Part shown: one piece after another, positions 25,754-34,472 of the stretch | How the letters are laid out: each line of letters starts with the position of its first letter | Position numbering within the stretch: the stretch's first letter is position 1 | Assembly (NCBI GenBank): GCA_018266105.1 | Contig: JAFEBA010000068.1 | Span: forward strand, 1 to 50,467 | Direction: 5' to 3' | DNA length: 50,467 bases | Source of the DNA: a bacterium | GTDB taxonomy: Bacteria > Vulcanimicrobiota > Xenobia > Xenobiales > JADMJV01 | Position numbers and translations under genes: made by a program | The notes under the pieces: generated by a model | What the model saw: the letters and a program-made list of their open reading frames with translations, nothing else | The model's database searches: none | What the model was told of the DNA's origin: nothing

Positions 25754-28099
25754 GTGGGGCTCGAAGATTACGAGCAGAAACGCAACTTTCAGGCCACCCC
25801 TGAACCCAAAGGCGACCAGCCCCTGGACGCCGCCGAGCTGCCCCGCTTTTGCATCCAGCGCCACGACGCTCGGCGCCTGCACTACGATCTGCGCCTGGAA
25901 CACCAGGGTGTGCTTAAGTCCTGGGCCGTCCCCAAAGGCCCCAGTCTGGACCCCGCCATCAAACGCCTGGCCGTGCATACCGAAGACCACCCCCTGGAGT
26001 ATCTCCACTTCCAGGGCACCATCCCCAAGGGGAACTACGGTGCCGGCGCCATGGATCTCTGGGACACCGGAACCTACCGATGCCCTGATTTTGATAAGCA
26101 ATTTCTTAAAGGCGACCTCAAGCTGACTTTTTACGGAACACGCGTTCGAGGAGAGTATGCCCTGGTTCGCACCTCCCAGGAAAACCAGTGGCTCTGGATC
26201 AAAAAGCCGGACGAGTATGTGCGCACCGACTGGGATCCCGAGCAAGAGCCGGTCGGGCTGCAGCAACCGGCGGACTGGTGGGAAAGTCACCCGCTGCCCC
26301 CGCAGGCCGTGGCCGCTTCCTTTCCGCGCTGGTGGGAGCCGACATTGGCCCAGACCGGCCAGGCCTTTTCCAGTCCGGACTACGCTTTCGAAATGAAATG
26401 GGACGGCTTCCGCGCCCTGGCCTTCCGGCAGGCCGGGGACCTTCGCCTGCTCTCGCGGCGAGGCAACTCATTATTGCGATCAATGCCAGAGCTGTCGGTT
26501 CTTTCCAGCTCTTTTGCCGCACGCGAATTTGTGCTTGACGGCGAGATCGTCTGCCTGGACGCGGAGGGAGTGCCTCAATTCCAGAAGCTGCAAAGCCGCT
26601 CTCAGGCCGCCCGGCCCAATCTAAGCAATCCCGTGCTCTTTTACGCCTTCGACCTGATCTATCTGGACGGCCAGGATCTAAGGATGGTGCCCTGGAGCCT
26701 GCGACGCCAGTATCTGGAGGAGGGGCTGCAGCCTTCTTCCTGGGTTCGACTCTCGGCCACCATCGAGGGCGACGGTCTGGCATTCTACGAACTGGTCAAG
26801 CAGCGTGGCCTGGAGGGCATCGTGGCCAAGCGCAAGGCCTCTCCCTACCTCGGCAAACGCAGCTCGGACTGGATCAAGATCAAGACCCGCTACGAACTGG
26901 AAGCTGTCATTGGAGGCATTACTCCGCCCGAAGGCGGGCGCACTCACTTTGGCGCCTTGATGGTGGGAGTCTTGGAAGATGGCCAGTTACGTCATGTCGG
27001 CAATGTGGGCTCAGGCTTTAGCCAGGAAGAATTAGCCCGCCTGGACGGACTGCTGGAGCGCAGCCAGCAATGTCCCTTTGCAGAAAAGCCGCCCGGCCAA
27101 TTGGCCTGGGTCAAACCGGTGCTCAAATGCAATGTGTTGTATCAGGAAAAAACCGAAGCCGGAATTCTGAGAGCTCCGGTCTATCACGGCCTGGTGGAAG
27201 AGGAAACGGTTCCTCAGCAAAAACTGACGAACCTGAACAAGATCTGGTTTCCCGCCGACGGAATCACCAAAGGCCAGATTCTCCACTATTACGAACAGGT
27301 GGCTGAATACATTTTACCCCACCTGCGTGACCGTCCGCTCTCTCTGAAACGCTATCCGGACGGGATTGACTCGGAGTTCTTTTTCCAGAAGAAGGCCCAC
27401 GACCATTTCCCGGTCTGGATGCCTACCTATGCTCTGGAAAACACCCGCGGCGAACGCAAAGAGACTCCGCTCTGCAATGACCGCGCCTCACTGCTTTACC
27501 TCGTCAACCTGGGCTGCATCGATCACAATCCCTGGCTCTGCCGAATCAGCCATCTGGATTCGCCCGACCTGATGATGCTGGATCTGGACCCCTCCGAGTG
27601 TGACTTTGCCAGACTGGTGCGTGGGGCAAGAGCCATTAAGGAAATCCTGGATGATCTGGGCCTGCGCGGCTATCCCAAGACCAGTGGCTCGCGAGGCATC
27701 CATATCTACGTCCCGGTGGCTCCCGGCTACGAATTTGAGCTCACGCGCACGCTGGCCACGGTCATTGGCACCCTGGCCCAACAGCGCCACCCCGACCTGT
27801 TTACGTTGCACCGCGACCCTGCCCGGCGGGCCAAAGACCGGGTTTATCTGGATGCTCCCCAGAACCGGCGCGGAGCCACTACGGCCGGTGCCTATTCGGT
27901 CAGACCCGTACCCGGGGCTCCGGTGAGCACTCCTGTGCACTGGGAGGAGCTCACTCCGGACCTGGACTTCCGCCAATTTACGGCCCTCACGGCCCCGGCC
28001 CGCTTCGCTCAGTTGGGCGATTTGTTGGCCCCAATGCTCAGTCACCCACAGCGCCTGGAGGAACCGGTGGCCCGCGTGACGGCTCTTATGCAGGCTTAG
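25754..28099 (+). CDS. ligD: LigD, multifunctional NHEJ DNA ligase (PE-ligase-polymerase)
   Basis: A 781-residue LigD with domain order phosphoesterase, ligase, polymerase. The phosphoesterase (about 25-165) has QRHDARRLHYDLRLE (His37, His43), HTEDHP and FQGTIPKGNYGAG. The ATP-dependent ligase (about 195-475) has EMKWDGFR with nucleotidyl-lysine Lys215, LDGEIV, EGIVAKR and SDWIKIK. The primase-polymerase (about 490-781) has FFQKKAHDHFP, the metal motif LMMLDLDP and TSGSRGIHIYVP. It processes, fills and seals broken ends with Ku. The GTG start has a weak ribosome site. Its stop overlaps the convergent lipoprotein gene by 4 bp. Confidence 0.95.
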   Translation: MGLEDYEQKRNFQATPEPKGDQPLDAAELPRFCIQRHDARRLHYDLRLEHQGVLKSWAVPKGPSLDPAIKRLAVHTEDHPLEYLHFQGTIPKGNYGAGAMDLWDTGTYRCPDFDKQFLKGDLKLTFYGTRVRGEYALVRTSQENQWLWIKKPDEYVRTDWDPEQEPVGLQQPADWWESHPLPPQAVAASFPRWWEPTLAQTGQAFSSPDYAFEMKWDGFRALAFRQAGDLRLLSRRGNSLLRSMPELSVLSSSFAAREFVLDGEIVCLDAEGVPQFQKLQSRSQAARPNLSNPVLFYAFDLIYLDGQDLRMVPWSLRRQYLEEGLQPSSWVRLSATIEGDGLAFYELVKQRGLEGIVAKRKASPYLGKRSSDWIKIKTRYELEAVIGGITPPEGGRTHFGALMVGVLEDGQLRHVGNVGSGFSQEELARLDGLLERSQQCPFAEKPPGQLAWVKPVLKCNVLYQEKTEAGILRAPVYHGLVEEETVPQQKLTNLNKIWFPADGITKGQILHYYEQVAEYILPHLRDRPLSLKRYPDGIDSEFFFQKKAHDHFPVWMPTYALENTRGERKETPLCNDRASLLYLVNLGCIDHNPWLCRISHLDSPDLMMLDLDPSECDFARLVRGARAIKEILDDLGLRGYPKTSGSRGIHIYVPVAPGYEFELTRTLATVIGTLAQQRHPDLFTLHRDPARRAKDRVYLDAPQNRRGATTAGAYSVRPVPGAPVSTPVHWEELTPDLDFRQFTALTAPARFAQLGDLLAPMLSHPQRLEEPVARVTALMQA

Positions 28100-28599
28100 C
28101 GATGGAGTTCTTTGAGCTTCTTGTTGAGTTCCGGATAGGCTTTCTCAAAATCGGCCGGCTCCGGGGCTTGACCGGTCCACTCTTTGATCACCACCTGACC
28201 CAGGTTGACCTTGCCCTTCCAGTCCACCAGCGTCACGCTCAAGCTGCCCAGTCCGCCCGGGCCGCCCCGAGTGGGCACTGAAGACTGCAAAACAAAGCCC
28301 ACCGTGCCCACCTCCTGATCGCTACTGGCCTTCAAGGTCGGCTCCAGCGCCGCCATGGCCGGATGAACCCGGGAACGTTGCATAGGCGTCAGCGGGATGC
28401 TGACCAGCAAAATCTTACCGCGCCAGTGCCGGTCTCTGGTCTTATTGGCCACTCCACCCACCTGGGGAGGATTGGGCCCGTTGAGCCCCTGGCTGGAGGG
28501 CAGCATCAGGTCATCGCATTGGCTCAGCAAAGACGGGCTGAACGAGGGTCCGCAACCGGCCAGAATGAGAGCCACCAACAAAAAAATCCATCGAATCAT
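28096..28599 (-). CDS. Small lipoprotein
   Basis: Start at ATG 28599, with GGGGAG upstream; a longer in-frame start would bury the signal peptide. The sequence MIRWIFLLVALILAGC is a type II signal peptide with lipobox LAGC (Cys16). The mature part of about 150 residues is soluble with no recognised domain; it contains a beta-rich stretch (GSLSVTLVDWKGKVNL) and a charged helical end (YPELNKKLKEL). It is probably anchored in the cell envelope. It is convergent with ligD, overlapping it by 4 bp. Confidence 0.8.
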   Translation of the reverse strand: MIRWIFLLVALILAGCGPSFSPSLLSQCDDLMLPSSQGLNGPNPPQVGGVANKTRDRHWRGKILLVSIPLTPMQRSRVHPAMAALEPTLKASSDQEVGTVGFVLQSSVPTRGGPGGLGSLSVTLVDWKGKVNLGQVVIKEWTGQAPEPADFEKAYPELNKKLKELHR

Positions 28600-28676
28600 T
28601 CCAAAGCTCCCCTCAACCGGCCAGTTCGCCGAAAAGCCAGGCAGACCTGGAGCCATTTCAGGCATTTTTCACACCC

Positions 28677-29861
28677 ATGAAGTTGAATCGGGCTGTGAAA
28701 ATTCAATCCTTGCCCCAGGCCAACCCCAACTCCTACACCGCCAAATCACCGGCGACACCGCCACCGCCGGGACCTCCGTCAGACCAGGCAGACCTTTTTC
28801 AAAAGGCCGCGGGCGCGGTGCGGGGCAGCATCCAGGCAGCCTTGTTCGCCGGACCGGGTGCCCTGGCAGGCTGGCAGGCCGCCTCGGGCAAGCCGTTTGA
28901 CAGCCGCCTGCGGGCCAACATGGGATGGTCCGGACTTGGTTTGGGTGGAGCCTGCGGTTACGCTCTGGCCGGACCGCTGGGAGCGGGCCTGGGCGCGGCC
29001 GGAGCCGGCATCATGGGCGTCTTCCTGTGCGACTTCCAATGGGGTGAAACGGCCTCTCAGAAGGTGGAGCAAGCCCTCAGCCCGGTCATCTCCAACAACC
29101 CTCAAGACGTTCGCTCGGCCACGGCTCGCAAGGTTCGGGCCGCCCGGGTGGGCTTCCAAGAGACAGGGAAACAAGCTTTCGAACTCGGTCAGGCGGTGGG
29201 CCAGGGTAAAGTCCTGGGCCTGGAGCGCGGCCTGGCTCAAATTCCCACGGTGCTCAAGCGCGATAGTTCGCAGGGCCTCAATTCGCTGGACGCGACACCC
29301 CGTTCAACCCTACGTAAAGTTCTGGGAGCCCCCCTCGGCCTGGTCACCGGCGCGACCGCCGCCCTGGGCGGGGCGGCCTCCGGCCTGACTCGCGACGCTG
29401 GCGTGGGTAGCGGCATGTATGCTCTCTGTCTCGGGACCGCCTTTCTAGCCATCGGCTCGGCAGCGGCTTCGCTGGCTGTGCCCGGATTCAATCAGGCCTT
29501 TGGGATCGCAGCGAGCGGTCTAGGTGGATTGGTGGGGGCCAGCCTTTTGACCGGCGCCGCACTGTCCAGAACCGACGGCGGGGAGCGATTCCTGACACGC
29601 AAATACAATGACAGAAGCCACTCCCCGAGCTACGAAGATTACGCTGAGCCGAGCAAAGACAATATAGCCAACCGCCGCCAGGCCCGCATTGAAGGCTTCA
29701 CGGCCGGTCTCAAGAACGGCGCTATCGAAGGCTACGAGGCCGGTAATCGACTGCTTGACCCGGTTTGGGATGGTGCCGCCCAGGTGGCAACCAAAGTCGC
29801 CCAAGGCCTCAGTCACATCCCCGAAAAGCTCAAGGGCGTTTGGGACGGCCTACACGGCTAG
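28677..29861 (+). CDS. Gly/Ala-rich hydrophobic protein, similar in layout to the 14824 product
   Basis: A 394-residue protein. The first 45 residues are Pro/Gln/Ser-rich (MKLNRAVKIQSLPQANPNSY and on). Hydrophobic Gly/Ala stretches near 55-70, 92-120, 215-235 and 245-295 could insert in a membrane, with charged helical linkers between. The C-terminal 80 residues are amphipathic (ARIEGFTAGLKNGAIEGYEA). Composition, layout and disordered leader resemble the 14824 product, but clear homology needs an alignment. No known family. The stop codon abuts the stop of the convergent RNase gene. Confidence 0.65.
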   Translation: MKLNRAVKIQSLPQANPNSYTAKSPATPPPPGPPSDQADLFQKAAGAVRGSIQAALFAGPGALAGWQAASGKPFDSRLRANMGWSGLGLGGACGYALAGPLGAGLGAAGAGIMGVFLCDFQWGETASQKVEQALSPVISNNPQDVRSATARKVRAARVGFQETGKQAFELGQAVGQGKVLGLERGLAQIPTVLKRDSSQGLNSLDATPRSTLRKVLGAPLGLVTGATAALGGAASGLTRDAGVGSGMYALCLGTAFLAIGSAAASLAVPGFNQAFGIAASGLGGLVGASLLTGAALSRTDGGERFLTRKYNDRSHSPSYEDYAEPSKDNIANRRQARIEGFTAGLKNGAIEGYEAGNRLLDPVWDGAAQVATKVAQGLSHIPEKLKGVWDGLHG

Positions 29862-31715
29862 CTAAACGAGCTCCAGCTCGACCCGTCCCAGGTCTTCGTT
29901 GGTGTTGATCACGCGAGCCTCGACCCAGTCGCCCACCGCGAAGCGCTGCCCTCCTACCAGTTCCTGACCGTGGCGTTCCACACGGTAGGGACCATCGGGT
30001 AGCGATTCAGTCGCAATCGTCCCGGTAGCACCCGTGCCCAGCATCTGCACAACCAGGCCAAACGGCTTAATGGCGACCACGTTGCCTTCCACCACTTCTC
30101 CGATGCGATCGCGAAAAATCCGGGCCACCAGCATGCGCATCCGCTCGGCTTCGGCTTTGCTGGCCTTCCAGGTGGCCTCATTGAGATGACCCGCCAGTTC
30201 TTCAAAAGCAGGATCGCCGGCCACCTGACTGCGATCCCCGGCCAGATAGCGCTTGATCACCCGGTGCACCATCAGGTCAGCATAGCGCCGGATGGGGCTG
30301 GTGAAGTGCAGATAGAGCGGGGCGCCCAGGCCAAAGTGCTGGCCAGGATGCACGGTGTAGCGAGCCGGTCCCAGGGTGCGGCCCAGCACCGTGCGCAAGG
30401 CCAAAGCCACATCGGTGCCGCGGTACTGGGCTTCAAAGGCGGCCAGGCCGCGCGGGCTTAGACGAGGGCCGAAACCGGCTTCAATTCCGAAATGGCGGGC
30501 GCTGGCGGCCAACATCTGAACTTTTTCACCATCGGGCTCGGGGTGAACGCGAAACATACCCGGCAGACCACGATCCACCAGCCAGGCGGCGATGGCCTCG
30601 TTGGCGGCAACCATGAGGCGCTCCACAATCCGGTGAGCCATGGTTTCCCCCCGTGGCTCCAGACCCGTCGGCTGGCGGGTGGTGGGATCAAAGGAGACGT
30701 AGGCCTCCTCGCTGGCCAGCTCCACACCGCCTCGGGCGGCCCGCACCTGGCCCAGGCGAGCGGCCGCCGTGCGCAGCCGGCGCACCGTGGGTGCAACCTC
30801 CTCGGGAACTGCCTCCGGGTTTTCCCCCAATAAGAACTGACTCACGGCTTCGTAACTCAGACGGGCGTGGGAACAAATCAGGCTCTCATAGACGTCCACG
30901 GCCGTGATCTGTCCCTCGGGATCGATGCGTAACTCGGCCGTCATGGCCAGCCGTTCTTGCCGAGGCAGCAAACTGACGGAATGTGAGGAAAGTTCATCCG
31001 GTAGCATCGGGATCACCCGTCCGGCCATGTAGACGCTGGTGGCCCGCCGGCGAGCCTCCAGGTCCAGAACCGAACCTTCGGGCACGGCCGCGTCCACATC
31101 GGCGATCGAGACCAGAACCCGCAACGCGCCGTCAGCCTCGGGCGGCAGAGCCGAAAGCGCGTCGTCGATATCGGTGGTGGAGGGCGCGTCGATGGTCACG
31201 GTGGGGCACTCGCGCAGATCGCGCCGGGTCGAAGCGACTGGCGACCTGGTCTGACGGGCGGCCTGCAGAACCTCTTCGGGAAAAAAGGAACGGATTCCAT
31301 GACGCACGCCACAACGCTCCAGACCCAGATCCGCCTCGGTTTCCACGATGCGCAACGGCATCAACTTGGCGCCGTCCAGAGCTGCCACCAGATAGAGGCC
31401 CTCTTCCAATTCTAATCCGCTACCGCTGGCCAACGGCCAGTCTGTATTAGAAACCAGCCGATCAACGCGCAGGAAAGGCTTGCGTCCACGAAAGACGATG
31501 CTGCCAAAGAGTTCACCCCGGGCTCGCTGTTCCAGCACCAGATCGACCGCATTAAATCGACCATTTTCGGCCGCCACCACCCGCGCGCGAACCACGTCCC
31601 CGTCCAAAAACGGATTCAGGTCCGGGGGCACAATGAAGGCGGTCTTGTCGCCATCGTAATTAAGAAAGCCGAACCCACGAGGATTGACGGAGATTTTACC
31701 AAGCACTTTATCCAT
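29862..31715 (-). CDS. RNase II/R-family 3'-5' exoribonuclease
   Basis: A 617-residue RNB-family enzyme. An N-terminal cold-shock-like segment (GKISVNPRGFGFLNYDG) precedes the catalytic RNB domain (about 165-500), with VTIDAPSTTDIDDAL for metal binding, SIADVDAAVPEGS, and HFTSPIRRYADLMVHR near the end. An S1 domain follows (IGEVVEGNVVAIKPFGLVVQ, about 535-617). It degrades RNA processively from the 3' end. It is shorter than E. coli RNase R (about 810 residues) because it has fewer flanking domains. The metal motif has Ala where Pro is common (DAPS for DPxx). Start at ATG 31715 has a weak ribosome site. Confidence 0.9.
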   Translation of the reverse strand: MDKVLGKISVNPRGFGFLNYDGDKTAFIVPPDLNPFLDGDVVRARVVAAENGRFNAVDLVLEQRARGELFGSIVFRGRKPFLRVDRLVSNTDWPLASGSGLELEEGLYLVAALDGAKLMPLRIVETEADLGLERCGVRHGIRSFFPEEVLQAARQTRSPVASTRRDLRECPTVTIDAPSTTDIDDALSALPPEADGALRVLVSIADVDAAVPEGSVLDLEARRRATSVYMAGRVIPMLPDELSSHSVSLLPRQERLAMTAELRIDPEGQITAVDVYESLICSHARLSYEAVSQFLLGENPEAVPEEVAPTVRRLRTAAARLGQVRAARGGVELASEEAYVSFDPTTRQPTGLEPRGETMAHRIVERLMVAANEAIAAWLVDRGLPGMFRVHPEPDGEKVQMLAASARHFGIEAGFGPRLSPRGLAAFEAQYRGTDVALALRTVLGRTLGPARYTVHPGQHFGLGAPLYLHFTSPIRRYADLMVHRVIKRYLAGDRSQVAGDPAFEELAGHLNEATWKASKAEAERMRMLVARIFRDRIGEVVEGNVVAIKPFGLVVQMLGTGATGTIATESLPDGPYRVERHGQELVGGQRFAVGDWVEARVINTNEDLGRVELELV

Positions 31716-31756
31716 AGCGGCGGCTTCGCACCCGGCGCCGGCCAGTCCCGCCGCGT

Positions 31757-32218
31757 CTACTTGTCCACACGAAAGCGGCTGAGCACGAACTCCTGGGCCC
31801 GGTCCTGAACGAAATAGCCGGTCAGGTAGGCCAGCCGCGACTCGTCATAGTAAACCACCTGGTCCTCATCCTGGGCCAGCGGCGGCGCCCCCATGGCCTC
31901 CACAAAGCTGGCTCGAGTCATTCCCGCCCGGGCCAGCGGCAGCCCCCGCGAAAGCACGCATTTGCCAACCAGAATCAAGGCGTGGCGACCGCGATCGCGG
32001 TCGCGAAAGTCCACCTTCAACCCATTAGGGTAGGTATATTCCCAGGTCTCCCCGCCCAGGCTGACCTTCAGTGGACGATCCCAACTGGAGTGCCCCAACC
32101 TCTGCTCCACCTGAGCCCGACTGTAGGCCAGCGAAGCTCCATCCAGAGTCCAGATTTGCGGCGCTTCGTAACCCCAGGCCAGACCCGCCAGGCCCAAAAA
32201 CAACCAGCCACGTCTCAT
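31757..32218 (-). CDS. Small exported protein, possibly duplicated BamE-like fold
   Basis: A 153-residue protein with a signal peptide (MRRGWLFLGLAGLAWG). The mature part has two similar halves: a helix with QVEQRLGHSS followed by a strand-rich WEYTYPNGLKVDFRD, then RASFVEAMGAPP followed by VVYYDESRLAYLTGYF. This helix-then-strands pattern resembles SmpA/OmlA (BamE)-like domains, but similarity is weak and the lipobox is absent. Function unknown, probably periplasmic. It lies 41 bp downstream of the RNase gene start and could be separately transcribed. Confidence 0.6.
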   Translation of the reverse strand: MRRGWLFLGLAGLAWGYEAPQIWTLDGASLAYSRAQVEQRLGHSSWDRPLKVSLGGETWEYTYPNGLKVDFRDRDRGRHALILVGKCVLSRGLPLARAGMTRASFVEAMGAPPLAQDEDQVVYYDESRLAYLTGYFVQDRAQEFVLSRFRVDK

Positions 32219-32332
32219 CGAGAAAAGATTAGCAATTTTGGTGTTCGCTGGACAAGCGTTGTCAGCCTGGGAAAATGCTAATCATGACTGGAGGGCCAGG
32301 AATCAGGGATTGAGAGGGCCAAGGCTGTAGCC

Positions 32333-32914
32333 ATGGCAAGCGAACATCTCGAACGTTCCTATCAGGCCAAAACGGCCGAGGAACTGCGTCAGGTTTACCG
32401 GGACTGGGCCGAGCACTACGACCAGGAGCTGGTTCACGGACTGGGCTGGGACAAACCGGCCCGTGTCTGTCAGGTGCTCCTTCCCTATTTGCCGCCCGAG
32501 GCCAGCATTCTGGATGTGGGGGCGGGCACCGGACTGGTGGGTCAGTTTCTGCACGAGCAAGGGCTGCGAAAGCTGAGCGCCCTTGACTTTTCGCCCGAAA
32601 TGCTGGAGCAGGCCAAGAAGCGAGATGTCTACCAGCGCTTCTATCAATGTGACCTGAAGCGGCCACTACCGATCAGCCAGAACTTTGACGCCATCACGGC
32701 GGTGGGGATTTTCACCGAGGGCCACCTGGGCGCCGAGGTCATGCCTTTTCTGAAAGGCCTGCTGAAGCCGGGCGGGCTGCTGGCCTTCTCTCTGCGCGAC
32801 GATTTACAGGCTCAATACACCGAGGGCATTCGTCTCTTTAAGGTAGAGCAACAAGAAAGGTTCAGCGACGGTCTGGAAGCCCGTCCCTGGAGCGCCTGGA
32901 TTTGTCGCGCCTGA
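32333..32914 (+). CDS. Class I SAM-dependent methyltransferase
   Basis: A 193-residue enzyme with motif I ILDVGAGTGLVG, the acidic end of strand 2 in SALDFSPEML, a middle strand DAITAVGIFTEGH, and KPGGLLAFSLRD (post-motif loop). An N-terminal helix region (YRDWAEHYDQEL) resembles the Williams-Beuren/WBSCR27-like methyltransferases that act on small molecules. Substrate unknown. The stop overlaps the next start by 13 bp, so it is in one operon with an LmbE-type deacetylase and a fatty-acid desaturase. This suggests a lipid or glycolipid modification pathway. Confidence 0.85.
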   Translation: MASEHLERSYQAKTAEELRQVYRDWAEHYDQELVHGLGWDKPARVCQVLLPYLPPEASILDVGAGTGLVGQFLHEQGLRKLSALDFSPEMLEQAKKRDVYQRFYQCDLKRPLPISQNFDAITAVGIFTEGHLGAEVMPFLKGLLKPGGLLAFSLRDDLQAQYTEGIRLFKVEQQERFSDGLEARPWSAWICRA

Positions 32915-33597
32915 AGAAGACCGCGCTGGTGATCGGCGCTCACCCGGACGACCCCGAGTTCGGTGCGGGCGGCACGGTGGCCGCTTGGAGCCAGCAGGGT
33001 TGGGAATTTCACTATGTGATCGTCACCGACGGCTGCAAAGGCACTCCTGACGCCTCCCAGGACGCCTGCCTGCTGATTCAAAAGCGTCAGCAAGAACAGC
33101 AGAGCGCCGCCAAACTGCTGGGAGTCCACAGCGTGACCTTCCTGGGCCTGCCCGACGGCGAAGTCCAGGCCGATCAGAATCTGCTGGAAAAACTGGTCGC
33201 TATTTTACGCAAACAAAAACCCTATGCGGTTTTCACCCACAACCCGGAACCCCTTGAGTTTCGCCGACCGGGCGGTCGGCCCCACATTGCCCACCGCGAT
33301 CACCGGGCCGTGGGCCAGAGCGTGCTGGACGCGGTCTACCCGGTGGCCCGCGATCCCCACTACTTTCCGGCCCATCACGCTGCCGGCCTGACTCCTCATA
33401 AAGTCCGCGAGGTCTATCTTTGGGGCAGCCCTCAGGCCGACCTCAGGGTGGATATCCGCCAGACCCTGCAGCTGAAACTGGACGCCATCGTGCAACATGA
33501 ATCCCAGATCAGCAAAGACCACCCCAAGATTCTCAAGGCGCGCCGAAGTGGTCGGCCCAGCTATGAATACTTCCGTCGCATCCGTATCAGCTTATGA
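32902..33597 (+). CDS. LmbE/PIG-L family zinc deacetylase
   Basis: A 231-residue protein starting at TTG, overlapping the methyltransferase by 13 bp. It carries the LmbE signature AHPDDPEFGAGG (zinc ligands His and Asp) and a further His in HRDHRAVGQ. This is the fold that removes acetyl from GlcNAc-type sugars, as in mycothiol and GPI-anchor synthesis. A sugar N-deacetylase is the family expectation, but substrates vary. Its stop overlaps the start of the desaturase gene (ATGA), so the three genes are coupled. Confidence 0.87.
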   Translation: MSRLKKTALVIGAHPDDPEFGAGGTVAAWSQQGWEFHYVIVTDGCKGTPDASQDACLLIQKRQQEQQSAAKLLGVHSVTFLGLPDGEVQADQNLLEKLVAILRKQKPYAVFTHNPEPLEFRRPGGRPHIAHRDHRAVGQSVLDAVYPVARDPHYFPAHHAAGLTPHKVREVYLWGSPQADLRVDIRQTLQLKLDAIVQHESQISKDHPKILKARRSGRPSYEYFRRIRISL

Positions 33598-34472
33598 AGC
33601 CCAAGGTCGAACACCCACCCCATCCCTATAGCTGGCGCACTGTCGCCGTACTGGCCACCGTGCACGCGGGAGCCCTGCTGGCGCCATTCTGCTTCACCAA
33701 AGGCGGAGCTCTGCTGGCGCTGCTGCTCTACAGCTGCAACTGCCTGGGCATCACGGTCGGCTATCATCGTTTGCTCACCCACCGCGCCTTTAAAATCCGG
33801 ACCTGGCTGGCCTATCTCATCGTCACCCTGGGCGCGCTTTCAGCCCAGGCCGGACCCGCCAGCTGGGTGGCCATTCACCGGCTGCACCACGCCAATAGCG
33901 ACGAGGAAGAAGACCCTCACAACGCTTCGCTGGGTTTCTGGTGGGCTCATCTGGGCTGGATGCTGCATCTCACTCCCCGCCGTCTGGACCCCAGTTTTAC
34001 CAAGAAGTTTGCCAGAGACATTCTGGAAGACCCCTATTACCGCGTCCTGGACCGATTCTTCTTCCCCTTTTGTGTGCTCAGCGGAGTGCTGGTCTACGCC
34101 ATTGGGGGTTGGCCCTGGGTGATCTGGGCCATGTTTTTGCGCATTGCGGCTGTCTTCCACGCCACCTGGCTGGTCAATTCGGCCGCCCACATGTTCGGCT
34201 ACCGTAGCTACAAAACCAAGGACCGTTCAACCAACTGCTGGTGGGTGGCCCTGCTCACCTTCGGAGAAGGCTGGCACAACAATCATCACGCCTTCCCCAC
34301 CAGTGCCCGCCACGGTTTTCGCTGGTGGGAAGTGGACCTGAGCTGGATGCTGATCAAGCTGCTGGCGCGCTGCGGCTGGATCTGGGATATCCGGGTTAGC
34401 GATCAGCCTCAGCCCCGCTTCAGCCCTTCCGAAACCAGAATTCCTTCGGCCGCTTCCAGCATTTTGGGATGA
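33594..34472 (+). CDS. Acyl-lipid/acyl-CoA delta-9-type fatty acid desaturase
   Basis: A 292-residue integral membrane di-iron desaturase with the three histidine boxes in order: HRLLTH, HRLHH and HNNHH, separated by hydrophobic segments (about 15-55, 70-90, 150-190). This matches stearoyl-CoA/acyl-lipid desaturases that insert a double bond near position 9. Iron is bound by the histidines. Overlaps the LmbE stop. The last 20 residues or so run into the convergent response regulator gene and look like read-through of its antisense, so the useful end is probably around DIRV. It would increase membrane fluidity. Confidence 0.9.
   Translation: MKPKVEHPPHPYSWRTVAVLATVHAGALLAPFCFTKGGALLALLLYSCNCLGITVGYHRLLTHRAFKIRTWLAYLIVTLGALSAQAGPASWVAIHRLHHANSDEEEDPHNASLGFWWAHLGWMLHLTPRRLDPSFTKKFARDILEDPYYRVLDRFFFPFCVLSGVLVYAIGGWPWVIWAMFLRIAAVFHATWLVNSAAHMFGYRSYKTKDRSTNCWWVALLTFGEGWHNNHHAFPTSARHGFRWWEVDLSWMLIKLLARCGWIWDIRVSDQPQPRFSPSETRIPSAASSILG

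Noticed and set aside
24185..26290. Long (701-codon) open frame on the minus strand opposite the multidomain kinase, Ku and LigD
   Set aside because: It lies antisense to three genes with clear conserved motifs and its translation is His/Gly/Val-rich without any domain; typical antisense frame in GC-rich DNA.
31991..31998. GCGATCGC octamer, the HIP1 element of cyanobacteria
   Set aside because: Only two copies noticed (also near 30105), both inside coding sequence, about what chance predicts at this GC content; no support for a cyanobacterial origin.
32227..32283. Inverted repeat GATTAGC / GCTAATC in the gap before the methyltransferase gene
   Set aside because: Seven-base arms with over 40 bp between them and no other regulatory context; likely chance.
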